Assembly (NCBI RefSeq): GCF_001547895.1
Contig: NZ_AP014627.1
Span: 2,297,501-2,361,500, forward strand
Reading direction: 5' to 3'
Source of the DNA: Pseudomonas sp. Os17
Lineage (GTDB): Bacteria > Pseudomonadota > Gammaproteobacteria > Pseudomonadales > Pseudomonadaceae
DNA: 64,000 nucleotides
Shown here: positions 45,107 through 52,783 of the stretch, piece by piece
How the letters are laid out: each line of letters starts with the position of its first letter
Position numbering within the stretch: the first letter of the stretch is position 1
Notes under the pieces: model-generated
Databases searched by the model: none
Told to the model about the DNA's origin: nothing
The model's input: only the letters and a program-made list of their open reading frames with translations
Made by a program: the position numbers and the translations under genes

Positions 45107-45219
45107 AATTTACCCTAGTACGATCACTGACCTATTCTTGCCGACCTTGATTCTGATCTTTCGAGTGACCTAAAAACCTGTCTGCTTCAGCCAGCGGCTG
45201 GCTATCACCGGTCTATACC

Positions 45220-45238
45220 TACTTTTCGTACAAAACCT
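45220..45238 (+). mobile_element. Possible orphan terminal repeat of an IS5-type element
   Basis: TACTTTTCGTACAAAACCT matches at 16 of 19 positions the inverse of the element end at 52211-52229 (AGGCTCTGTACGAAAAGTA). No transposase sequence adjoins it. It lies at the 5' edge of the toxin remnant, so an IS may have been involved in the break. Confidence 0.45.
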
Positions 45239-45239
45239 A

Positions 45240-45383
45240 AGTAGTAGCGACGGTCAAGTTTTTCCCGCTGTAGAGCCCGGCAAATGGCTGAAGGATTATA
45301 ATGATGGTTTTTTGAATGGGAAGAAGCTATCGGTGCAGTATTTTAAAAGTGAAGGTGGTAAGTTGCTCGGTGTAAAAATATGA
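45240..45383 (+). pseudogene. CdiA toxin C-terminal remnant (orphan module)
   Basis: A 47-codon open stretch without a start encodes SSSDGQVFPAVEPGKWLKDY, NDGFLNGKKLSVQYFKSEGG and KLLGVKI before a stop. It ends 43 bp upstream of an intact small gene with a good ribosome site. Size, position and low GC fit the tail of a displaced toxin domain whose immunity gene survives downstream. The upstream side abuts the IS-like end. Confidence 0.6.
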
Positions 45384-45426
45384 TTGCAATAGGACGAGGT
45401 GGTAGAACTAAAGGAGTAATGCTTTG

Positions 45427-45774
45427 ATGAAAGATTTTTCGTTGATTGTAGAGGTTTTTGGGGCTGATGAAGTTTGCAGGGTCATTTCTGCACTGTCCAT
45501 TGGTTTGTTAACTTCGGTTCGCTCTGGCTTGATGTCGCTAGAGGAGGCTGAGCAAATTCTTTTTACACCGAGAACTGAGAAGGTCTTAAGAGATAAAGGT
45601 GTCTCTTCTGTTATTTGCGATCTTGTACTTGAATGTTGTGAACTAGAGGATGTGCTTAGCTTGTTGCCTCATAGGTATGAGAAAAATATAGATATGCTTA
45701 TTGAAAGGTTTTCAGGGGTATTGAGTAGTATTTGTGCGCCAGATATGCAGTGGAAGCTTGCAAGGCTGCGTTGA
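45427..45774 (+). CDS. DUF3969-like orphan immunity protein
   Basis: 115 aa, MKDFSLIVEVFGADEVCRVI and SALSIGLLTSVRSGLMSLEE through FSPRTEK-like LFTPRTEKVLRDKGVSSV. The pattern (short beta start, GLL.S...G..S..EAE..LF.P) resembles DUF3969 proteins. AAGGAG is placed for TTG 45424 or ATG 45427; ATG is used. It lies just after a toxin-tail remnant, so it is read as an orphan immunity gene. Confidence 0.7.
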   Translation: MKDFSLIVEVFGADEVCRVISALSIGLLTSVRSGLMSLEEAEQILFTPRTEKVLRDKGVSSVICDLVLECCELEDVLSLLPHRYEKNIDMLIERFSGVLSSICAPDMQWKLARLR

Positions 45775-45824
45775 TAAAGAGTTTAAGTTAGAGCAGGTTT
45801 GCTCGTGTTCGAAATGAGTGTGGT

Positions 45825-45864
45825 GCGATTTGGACAAAGGCGTTGTCATCGCCAAAAGCGCCAC
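45825..45864 (+). pseudogene. 40-bp remnant of the cdiA pretoxin junction
   Basis: The 40 bases are identical to cdiA 42751-42790 at 38 positions. They encode DLDKGVVIAKSAT where CdiA has DLDKGVAIAKGAT, and continue YVP then stop. In cdiA this peptide lies exactly before ATQYN, where the variable toxin region begins. It marks the left edge of a former cdiA-CT module whose immunity gene begins 36 bp later. Confidence 0.75.
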
Positions 45865-45899
45865 CTATGTTCCCTAGGGAAAAGAGATAGTGAAGAATA

Positions 45900-46223
45900 A
45901 TGATTAGGGTTCTGCGGCTGAATGAGTTGCTCGTCGCTCACAACTGCTTGCATGCCATTAGTATTCAGTTGAACGAAGATGGTGTGGCTTATGATTTATC
46001 TCTATCAATTTCGGACTCTGAAAAGACAGGGGCTGATGTCGTGTGTATCAGATTTATTGATATCAGTCATTTTGCGTCCCGTGATATTGGTGGCGGATTG
46101 ACTCAGTTGATGCATATGACCGTGAGTCAGTTGGATTCGGGTTTTGACCGGATGCGTTATCAGTTGGTCGATCTTGAAGATAATAAGTTGTCATTTTACT
46201 TCTCATCATTTTCGGTTGAGTAG
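45900..46223 (+). CDS. Orphan immunity-like protein (107 aa)
   Basis: MIRVLRLNELLVAHNCLHAI to KLSFYFSSFSVE, small, acidic, low GC. No family recognised. It follows the pretoxin-junction remnant. Its first ~19 codons recur as a truncated copy at 48536-48591. A long dispersed repeat follows 90 bp downstream in both places. Confidence 0.65.
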   Translation: MIRVLRLNELLVAHNCLHAISIQLNEDGVAYDLSLSISDSEKTGADVVCIRFIDISHFASRDIGGGLTQLMHMTVSQLDSGFDRMRYQLVDLEDNKLSFYFSSFSVE

Positions 46224-46312
46224 AGGGAGCAAAAGAGAGCTAGCCCGTGATTGGAACTGTGGTGTAACTGGTCGTCTCAATGCAGTCAGGTGATGCAGCT
46301 ATTTGGCCGTCG

Positions 46313-46610
46313 AAACCTGTAGCCGCTGTCGAGCGCAGCGAGGCTGCGCACGAGGACGCAGTCCTCGCCAAACCTGCCGATGCTTTTCATCTGGCTGCAT
46401 ACGGTTCTGTGGACATATCCGTTGCTGCGGTCACGGCTGCTTAGGGTTTCGCTCTTACAGCGACTCACTTTGGAAAAGCCCCAAAGTAAGCAAAGGGCTC
46501 CTGCCCCAGCATCCGGCGCCTCGCCTAGGCTCGGCGTTACCTCACTCCGGCATTGCTCCGGGGGCACGCCGCCACAGGCCATCCATGCCCAGCTGCCCCC
46601 TGCTCAGGGC
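46313..46610 (+). repeat. Long dispersed repeat, copy left of the lipoprotein pair
   Basis: Starts CGAAACCTGTAGCCGCTGTC, then GAGGACGCAGTCCTCGCC, ATATCCGTTGCTGCGGTCAC, TTACAGCGACTCACTTTGGA, CGCCTCGCCTAGGCTCGGCG and CTCCGGCATTGCTCCGGGGG. Same orientation and order as the copy at 48592-49030. Accounts for the gap 46224-46658. Confidence 0.88.
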
Positions 46611-46658
46611 GAAGGCGGCATACGTGCGTCGGCCAGTATTTTCAAGCCGCACTCCGCT

Positions 46659-47699
46659 TCAACGTTGCCAGCAGGCCGCAAAACGCTTGCACACCTCAAA
46701 GCGCTGATCCAGATCGGCCATGCGTGCCTGATGTGCGCTCAGTGTTTCCTTCAGCAGTGCTTGCTGGGCTCGGTAGTAGTACTCCAGCATTTCATTATTG
46801 GTCGACATTGCCTTGCTACGGTCGGCCGCTTCGCTGTTGGGCAAAAGTTCCTTGATCGCAGGGGTGTCGAGCTGGCCCAGACGGTTGGTGTAGTAGTCCT
46901 TGTACAACTGCAATGAACGGGCCTTGGTGCCCCTCATCTCATTGGAGAACTGCTCCAGGTTCTGCTGATATTCAGTCCAATAGGCATCGGGCAGGCTGAA
47001 GTCGAGGCGCTGTTTACGTTCCGCTACGGATCTGTCGAGCAGTGTTTTCTGGACCGAAGGGGAATCGTCGGCGTCGGGCTTCATTTTCGCGATGACACTC
47101 GCGTCGACGATCTGCGCGATCAGCGCTGCACGCTCCGCTGACTGCGGTTGTGCTTCGGTGGGCTTAGGGAAAATAGGGTTGTGGCCGGCGCAGGCGGGCA
47201 GGCCTTTGTTGGTCAGCACGATCGGCGTGCGCACAGTCTTGCCATCGATCTGGCGCAGACGGCTAAGGGTGACCTGGCAAGTGCGACCTACTTTGCGGAA
47301 GTCCGCTTCGTACTCGCCGCCGCTCTGCGGGGTGAAGTTGAAACCCACGGTGCACACGCTGCCGGTGCTCAAGGTATTGGCTCGCGCGAATAGCTCATGG
47401 CCCGGTTGCAGCCGCACTTCCAAGTAGGCCTTGGCATCCTCGGGTGCAGCGGCACTCATGTCTGCCCGTCGCCGGGTATTGGCGCTGAACAGGTTATTGA
47501 GCAGCCCCGTGGTTTGGCCGCCGCAGTGTTCGGCATCGAACAAGTCGAGCGTCGAGCTGTCACTGCTGCTGATAAAGCGCAGCTTCGCCGCATCGGGGGC
47601 ACTGGCGTCCGGGTAGGTGCCATTGAAACTGCACCCGCCAAGTACCAGCGCGGCAATGCTTACAGCGCCACGCACGCGCCATTGGGAAAAACAGAACAT
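46659..47699 (-). CDS. Hypothetical lipoprotein (346 aa)
   Basis: Signal peptide with lipobox: MFCFSQWRVRGAVSIAALVL then GGCSF. The mature part has paired cysteines (DAEHCGGQTTGLLNNLF; CTVGFNFTPQSGGEYEADFR; TCQVTLSRL; PACAGHNP) suggesting disulphides, and a long C-terminal helical region (NLEQFSNEMRGTKARSLQLY, YYRAQQALLKETLSAHQARM). No family recognised. ATG at 47699 has AAGGA 12 nt upstream, rather far. Divergent from another lipoprotein gene 132 bp away. Confidence 0.78.
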   Translation of the reverse strand: MFCFSQWRVRGAVSIAALVLGGCSFNGTYPDASAPDAAKLRFISSSDSSTLDLFDAEHCGGQTTGLLNNLFSANTRRRADMSAAAPEDAKAYLEVRLQPGHELFARANTLSTGSVCTVGFNFTPQSGGEYEADFRKVGRTCQVTLSRLRQIDGKTVRTPIVLTNKGLPACAGHNPIFPKPTEAQPQSAERAALIAQIVDASVIAKMKPDADDSPSVQKTLLDRSVAERKQRLDFSLPDAYWTEYQQNLEQFSNEMRGTKARSLQLYKDYYTNRLGQLDTPAIKELLPNSEAADRSKAMSTNNEMLEYYYRAQQALLKETLSAHQARMADLDQRFEVCKRFAACWQR

Positions 47700-47831
47700 G
47701 TTGATAGATCGTCCTTGATGCTCGAGTGGGCGAAAGGCCATCATGCTAAAGAAGGCAGTCGCCGCCGTCCAGCGCGCCTGTCGTCCCTGAATTTTCTGGG
47801 GATTTTCTTTGTCTCCCACCGAGGTAGCGGA

Positions 47832-48419
47832 ATGTTTGGCTCGCGCAACATCTTTGCAATTGGCCTGATTGGATTACTGGCTGGTTGTTCGTCAATGCCA
47901 GCTGAAATGGCCTTGAATTCACCCGTATACAACGCGCAAAACGCGGGCCTAGTGGTCGGCGCGCTGCTGGAAGGCGGCCCCTACGGAACCTACCTTGAGT
48001 TTCGCGATATCAAGAGCGGCAAGACTTATGGCTGGGGACCCAAGGATGACTACTCGGCATGGCTACCTGCCGGTGACTATGAAGTGAGCCGCCTGGGTCA
48101 CCGTCGCGGGGCCATGGGGGCTTACTCCAAACCGCTGCGTTTTACCGTCACCCAAGGGCAGCTCAATTACCTTGGCGAGATGGTCTACGGCTGCTCGGCC
48201 GTCGCGCAACCGGCTGCGGTGTACGGCGTATTGAACTGCGGGGCCCTCGCGCTTGGCGAATGCACCGTCCCTAGCCCTAACGTGAACGTATGCGTGGTGG
48301 ATCGCCAGGATCAAGCGATCAAGCATTTTTTGCAGCAACATCCCGAGCAAGCCCCTTTGCCCGTGCGTAACGCGGTCATGTCGGCAGCGGCCTCTGGACC
48401 GAGCGTCCGCTTTCCCTAG
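47832..48419 (+). CDS. Hypothetical lipoprotein (195 aa)
   Basis: MFGSRNIFAIGLIGLLAGCS is a type II signal peptide with lipobox LAGC. The mature part contains TYLEFRDIKSGKTYGWGPKD, AWLPAGDYEVSRLGHRRGAM and GQLNYLGEMVYGCSA, the beta-rich pattern of a carboxypeptidase-regulatory or DUF2846-like sandwich, then a cysteine pair (NVNVCVVDRQDQAIKHFLQQ). Function unknown. It is paired divergently with the other lipoprotein gene, and both lie between two direct long repeats. Confidence 0.78.
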   Translation: MFGSRNIFAIGLIGLLAGCSSMPAEMALNSPVYNAQNAGLVVGALLEGGPYGTYLEFRDIKSGKTYGWGPKDDYSAWLPAGDYEVSRLGHRRGAMGAYSKPLRFTVTQGQLNYLGEMVYGCSAVAQPAAVYGVLNCGALALGECTVPSPNVNVCVVDRQDQAIKHFLQQHPEQAPLPVRNAVMSAAASGPSVRFP

Positions 48420-48535
48420 GCTTTGTGCGAAAAGCCTTGGTGCTCGGTGACGCTGCGTTACTTTCGATACTCATGCGCATAGCTGCAAATAGGGCCCTGG
48501 CTATGGGCCCAAGGTTAAAGGGGCGAGGGTAGTTG

Positions 48536-48591
48536 ATGAGTACCGTGTCGCGGTTGAATGAGCTGCTTGTTGATCACCGCCTCTCATCATT
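48536..48591 (+). pseudogene. Truncated copy of the 45900 orphan immunity gene
   Basis: ATG at 48536 opens MSTVSRLNELLVDHRLSS, aligning with MIRVLRLNELLVAHNCLHA of the gene at 45900, and the DNA matches closely through GGTTGAATGAGCTGCTTGTT. After ~19 codons the frame runs straight into the long dispersed repeat (TCGAAACCTGTAGCC), so the gene is cut there. Confidence 0.65.
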
Positions 48592-49030
48592 CGAAACCTG
48601 TAGCCGCTGTCGAGCGCAGCGAGGCTGCGCACGAGGACGCAGTCCTCGCCAAACCTGTCGATGCTTTTCACCTGGCTGCATACGGTTCTGTGGACATATC
48701 CGTTGCTGCGGTTACGGCTGCTTAGGGTTTCGCCCTTACGGCGACTCACTTTTGAAGAGCGCAAAAGTAAGCAAAACGCTCCTGCCCCCGCATCCGGCGC
48801 CTCGCCTAGGCTCGGCGTTCCCTCACTTCGGCATTGCTCCGGGGGCACGCCGCCACAGGCCATCCATGGCCTGATGGCGGCTAGCTCGGCATCCATGCCG
48901 AGCTGCCCCCTACGCAACGCCTGCGTTCGGCCTCCTGAAGGGGCAGGCAGATCAAAAGCCAAAGCAAGATCAAAGGCCAAAGCCAAAGCAGATCAATGGC
49001 TGGGGCAAAGCCAAGCGCGTTTTACGCGCT
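48592..49030 (+). repeat. Long dispersed repeat, copy right of the lipoprotein pair
   Basis: CGAAACCTGTAGCCGCTGTC, ATATCCGTTGCTGCGGTTAC, CGACTCACTTTTGAAGAGCG, CGCCTCGCCTAGGCTCGGCG, the CGGCATCCATGCCGAGCTG palindrome and an A/G-rich tail (GATCAAAAGCCAAAGCAAGA). It fills most of 48420-49048. Confidence 0.88.
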
Positions 49031-49048
49031 TGTTGAGCTCAATGGCGT

Positions 49049-49330
49049 TCAGGGCTCTTGCGCTGTTCGCCACTGAATCACCTCCAGCACCGCGCAACCC
49101 TCCCGGGTGAGCAGATGCACCCCTCGGGTGACCCGCGTCAGGTCGCAGTCGGCAATGTCTTTCAGGTTAAGCGTGGACAGCGTGTCCATCAGATCCCGTA
49201 CCACGGTGAAACGATGGGCCGCACTGCTGGCCAGATCGCTCAGGGAGGCTTGGGTGTCGAGATAGAAAACGGCTTGGTTGGCGTCGTGGGTGTCGACGGG
49301 GGAGAAGCGGGAAATCGATTGATCGTCCAT
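49049..49330 (-). CDS. DUF3077/DUF6124-like small protein
   Basis: 93 aa, MDDQSISRFSPVDTHDANQA then VFYLDTQASLSDLASSAAHR and FTVVRDLMDTLSTLNLKDIA. The pattern 'F.V..G.s..DaL..A..RF..v..Ll..L' is that of Pseudomonas DUF3077/DUF6124 proteins, which occur in many paralogues per genome; function unknown. ATG at 49330 follows a ~170-nt leader containing a UUCG hairpin (see the leader entry). Confidence 0.65.
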   Translation of the reverse strand: MDDQSISRFSPVDTHDANQAVFYLDTQASLSDLASSAAHRFTVVRDLMDTLSTLNLKDIADCDLTRVTRGVHLLTREGCAVLEVIQWRTAQEP

Positions 49331-49511
49331 GGTCGTTACTCGTTGTAGAGCTTCCACCGTTTGCGGCCAAGCAAATGGAGGGTGGCAGCTGTGCGAGGGT
49401 TGGCCGACCGGCTACAACGACACCGGCACACCCGAAGGTGTCCCGCACACAGCCGCCATAACACAGAATCGCAGGCACAAAAAAAGCGTCTGCAATGGTG
49501 TTTTGGACGCT
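49331..49511 (-). promoter_or_regulatory. Structured leader upstream of the DUF3077-like gene, with an attenuator-like hairpin
   Basis: Read on the minus strand: a terminator-like hairpin AGCGTC...GACGCT followed by TTTTTTT (49479-49511), then GGGACACC-TTCG-GGTGTGCC (near 49421-49441), a stable UUCG-capped stem, then TAGCCGGTCGGCCAACC and CAGCTGCCACCC up to the start codon. A terminator ahead of a capped hairpin suggests an attenuated leader or a short upstream sRNA. This arrangement is seen in the sequence; its function is inferred. The remaining stretch 49512-50018 is AT-rich toward its right end and shows no gene. Confidence 0.5.
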
Positions 49512-50019
49512 GATGCGTCGTTGTAATTCGACCGGCCAAGGTCGTTCGCGGATTTTGCCGCGAGGGCGAACTATAGGGGGCGCGCGCGTGAGGTGCAACT
49601 GTGTGTTGGTGGGGATGTTTGAGGCAGTGTGTCACGGCGGTAGCAGTGGCTACGGGAGGTGTGTAATTCCATTTTGAATTGCGCCTTGCTTTGTAGAGAG
49701 ACAGTTTATGGTCAGAGGCATCTATTGGTGAGTGGCTATTTACGACCCATTGCGGCCATTCGAAAGCATATCCGTGCTTCAAAAATTGGTTGTGGTGGCT
49801 TAAAGAGAGTCGCCGTATCGCGCAACGCTTCGATAAGCTCCCGAACAACCATGTCGCGGTAGTCTCTTAGGCTCGTTCCATGCGGTGTTTTCGAAATATT
49901 TTTTGTACCAAATTTAATTGTTTATAGGTGTGTAATTGTTAAATATATGAAAAATATTTTATTGTGTTACAGATGAGCTCTTATTGAATTGAAATACAGC
50001 ATTAGTCGATGCTTAATTG

Positions 50020-50050
50020 AAGCCTCTAGGGTTGAGCGCTCTAAAGGCTT
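50020..50050 (-). terminator. Hairpin after the NACHT gene
   Basis: On the minus strand AAGCCTTTAG - 11 nt - CTAGAGGCTT gives a 10-bp stem with one G-U pair, 19 bp past the stop codon. No T-run follows, so it may be a weak terminator or an mRNA 3' stabiliser. Confidence 0.45.
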
Positions 50051-50068
50051 TAGCTTGATAAGCGTTGC

Positions 50069-52042
50069 TTAAAGGAAATCTTCCATTGCAATGTCCAGGC
50101 TGGATCTTGATTTTATTTTCGCAAGAAGATTGTCAATTTTTGTAAAGTTCAACACGCGAACCCCTGCTGCTTCGTTAAAGGAGCGATCTTCAAGGGCCGC
50201 TAAGAATAGATCTTTGATAGCGATGTTTTCTGAGTGTAGGCTTTTTACAATCTTGGTTGTCGGAGTGACCCACTTTTCTGTTGGTATTATTTTTTCTAAT
50301 CCGTCAAAAATATACTCTTTCCTATAATGATTGAGTTCAGTGGTGAATTCTGAACTTATAGCTTCCCAAGCCGATTTGTGTAGATTTTCATGTTTGTCTT
50401 CATATGACAGAGCGAGATAAAATCGAATGCCATTAAGCGTTCCTTCTCTCCAGCAGGTTGAAGCTAGTTCACCTCTGTCATGTATGTCGCTTGAAAGGAT
50501 AAGAACTTGGGTCCCGTCCTCATCTTCGAATGGCTCTGAGTTTTCTTCGATAGCCCAAAGCCCGATTTTAAACTTATAAGCAAATTGGCAGGTGCTGACA
50601 GCATTGATTTGCTCGTTTTCACTGATAGTCAGGGTTTTCGCCTCAAGTGCAAATTTTTGAGTAATAACAGACTCAAAAAGTAACGGATTCATATCATTTA
50701 AAAACTCGAAAACCTTAGCAAAAGACGGAGCTAATGGGCTTTCAAATATTTTGTTAAGTAAGCGCAGGCTGGACTCGTTAAATATTATGTATTCTGCGGC
50801 AAAATATTCTAATAGTGTTTTGTGGAAAAATTTATACTCTGTGCCGTCTCGTTGCATAAGAGGGACTGCGACAAAGAGATCATCTAAGAAGCTTGATGTC
50901 GAACTAGGTGTTGCAAGGCTAATCTTGGCCGCGTTATTGATGAAACTGTCAGCTTCGCTCAGGCTTTCAAATGAGGTCTTCGTTCTAAGCATCATATAAT
51001 GACATAGGGCTCGAAGCAGTTTTCTGAAATCTTCGAATCCAAGACCTGATTTTTTCTCCCGGGCGTATCCGTTTTTATTAATTAAATCGTGTCCTTTGTA
51101 CAGAGCATGATATATCTCATCGTAAAATGTCGAGATTTTATCTGCGATTGAATTGTTTACTCCGTAAGTTCTATATAGTAATGATACTAAAAGTGGGCTT
51201 TGGATAAACTTGGAGGGAATGCTAGATACTTCTCGACTAAGTCTCTCTCCGATATCTAGTTTCGAGATTTTATCGTATCTATTTAGTAGAGATAATGCTT
51301 GCTCTAGGGTGAAGGGAGCAAACTTCAAAGAGGTTGCATTGATCAAATCTGGGACTATTTCTTGTGGGCGTGTTGTAATGATGATCGCATTGTCTCCGCC
51401 TTTTACTGATATTTCTTGAATTTGATTTGCCAGCAAATGCTGGTGAGCAATCGGGATCTCGTCAAAGCCGTCGAGTATTACGAAAAATTTACCTAATTTC
51501 AAAAGTCTATAGAAAAGCTTCCTGTCAAATTTTTCGTCAGGAAAATCAAGCTCAGTCACGATGTTGTCTGTGATGTGTAGCTTAGGATCTACTTTTCTAA
51601 GATCAAAAAGTATTGGAATTCGGTCGGATTTGAATAATAGCTTTGCAACAATAAATTTTGAGAAGGTACTCTTTCCCATTCCTGCGCCATCAACGATAAT
51701 AGTAGGCCTCGGCGGGGAAGACACGAGTTCGTCTGCGGTAATTAAGTTGTCGGCTGTGTCGAAGTGGGTGTTTCGTACCATGAAAAGAGGTTCGTACGCT
51801 TCATATATATCCAGCTTTAGCTGAGGAAACGTAATGGAAGTTATCTCTCTTACACGCTCTGAAAGTTTTATTAGATAGCGCTCCATTGTAAGGGAGAGCG
51901 AGTCGCTATTAAGCTTTCCTTTTAGTTCTTTTTCTGTAGCCCATTTTCTGACCTTCTCAACAGTCGGAGATAGCGCTGCGCCTATTAGCTCCAATCCCGG
52001 CTTTGCTGCTTCACTAATTACTTTTTGCTCTATTGATGACAT
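50069..52042 (-). CDS. NACHT-domain NTPase, candidate anti-phage NLR-like protein
   Basis: 657 aa. After a ~105-residue N-terminal region (helical, EAAKPGLELIGAALSP) comes a NACHT STAND NTPase: Walker A in DGAGMGKSTFSKF (Gly119-Thr126) and the hallmark Walker B FFVILDGFDEIP (Asp191-Glu195), then the sensor IIITTRPQEI and a winged-helix part with FHKTLLEYFAAEYI. The C-terminal ~200 residues lack obvious LRR, TPR or WD repeats, as in short bacterial NACHT proteins that sense phage. AAGGA lies 7 nt before ATG. It is AT-rich relative to core genes. The effector is not recognised and could be the N- or C-terminal region. Confidence 0.88.
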   Translation of the reverse strand: MSSIEQKVISEAAKPGLELIGAALSPTVEKVRKWATEKELKGKLNSDSLSLTMERYLIKLSERVREITSITFPQLKLDIYEAYEPLFMVRNTHFDTADNLITADELVSSPPRPTIIVDGAGMGKSTFSKFIVAKLLFKSDRIPILFDLRKVDPKLHITDNIVTELDFPDEKFDRKLFYRLLKLGKFFVILDGFDEIPIAHQHLLANQIQEISVKGGDNAIIITTRPQEIVPDLINATSLKFAPFTLEQALSLLNRYDKISKLDIGERLSREVSSIPSKFIQSPLLVSLLYRTYGVNNSIADKISTFYDEIYHALYKGHDLINKNGYAREKKSGLGFEDFRKLLRALCHYMMLRTKTSFESLSEADSFINNAAKISLATPSSTSSFLDDLFVAVPLMQRDGTEYKFFHKTLLEYFAAEYIIFNESSLRLLNKIFESPLAPSFAKVFEFLNDMNPLLFESVITQKFALEAKTLTISENEQINAVSTCQFAYKFKIGLWAIEENSEPFEDEDGTQVLILSSDIHDRGELASTCWREGTLNGIRFYLALSYEDKHENLHKSAWEAISSEFTTELNHYRKEYIFDGLEKIIPTEKWVTPTTKIVKSLHSENIAIKDLFLAALEDRSFNEAAGVRVLNFTKIDNLLAKIKSRSSLDIAMEDFL

Positions 52043-52208
52043 CGCTATTTCCTTATATTTGATTTTAATTTTTTCAGATTTTAATCTGAATTGGAATCTG
52101 AGCTTTGTATGGGGCAGTTTTTAAGCACTTCGTCATCCAAGGGACAGTCAGAGCGGTATAAGAAAACTTGTTCAGTTGTCTCTTTCTAACTCACCGGAGG
52201 TAATATAT

Positions 52209-52557
52209 CTAGGCTCTGTACGAAAAGTATTGTCGTAAACACCGCATGGCGTAGGCCAGCGAGACCATAGCTGCATAACTTTTCGAAACGCGTAACGGTG
52301 CGACGGTTCTCCTTCAGCCAGCCAAACATACGCTCGATGATATTGTGCTGTCGGTACTTGGGACGATCAAACAGTCTCGGCAGCCCCGGCTTAGGTTTGC
52401 GCTTCATGCTGCGCAGAGGAATCACAGGCTGCATCCGATACCGATCGCAGTAGCGATGCAATGTTTCGGCGTCATAGCCTTTATCCGCAAGCAACCATCG
52501 GCAGCGTTTGCGGGGGTGACCGCGCAAGCTGGGTATATAGGCCTCAGTCTCCAATGA
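52209..52557 (-). pseudogene. IS5-type transposase fragment (5' truncated, frameshifted)
   Basis: Reads ETEAYIPSLRGHPRKRCRWL then LADKGYDAETLHRYCDRYRM, PVIPLRSMKRKPKPGLPRLF and NIIERMFGWLKENRR, the C-terminal DDE half of an IS5-family transposase with the second Asp and the catalytic Glu. The first ~half is missing. After TRFEK the frame shifts: the expected KSYAAMVSLAYAMRCLRQYF and SYRA stop are present one frame over, ending TAG at 52209-52211. The residual terminal repeat is AGGCTCTGTACGAAAAGTA (52211-52229). Confidence 0.88.
52211..52229. mobile_element. Terminal inverted repeat of the IS remnant
   Basis: AGGCTCTGTACGAAAAGTA overlaps the transposase stop codon, as is usual at the 3' end of this IS5 group. 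Flanking DNA on both sides (52043-52208 and 52558-52783) is AT-rich and gene-free. The matching outer end on the right was not found, so the element is broken. Confidence 0.7.
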
Positions 52558-52783
52558 CGCTAGAAAATGAATGGTTATAGGTATTTTTATATAATTGAAA
52601 TTGCCGTGAGTAGTATGTTTTATTTTGCGATTTAATGTGTTTCTGCTCTAACTCTTAGAGTTGTTTAAATTTATCAATTTTCATTGGTGGGCTTGAGGTG
52701 AAGCTATGAAGTAGCGAAGGTGTACATTTATTTATATCTTTAAGCAGGTGGAAGATTCATGAAAGGCTTTTATGTCTTTTAGA

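Noticed and set aside
49336..49848. 170-codon minus-strand frame across the DUF3077-like leader
   Set aside because: Rich in His/Arg/Cys with no homology, and it crosses the terminator and hairpin structures, so it is unlikely to be coding.
49512..50018. tRNA or att site at the edge of the defence-like island
   Set aside because: No cloverleaf, no integrase gene and no flanking direct repeat were seen.
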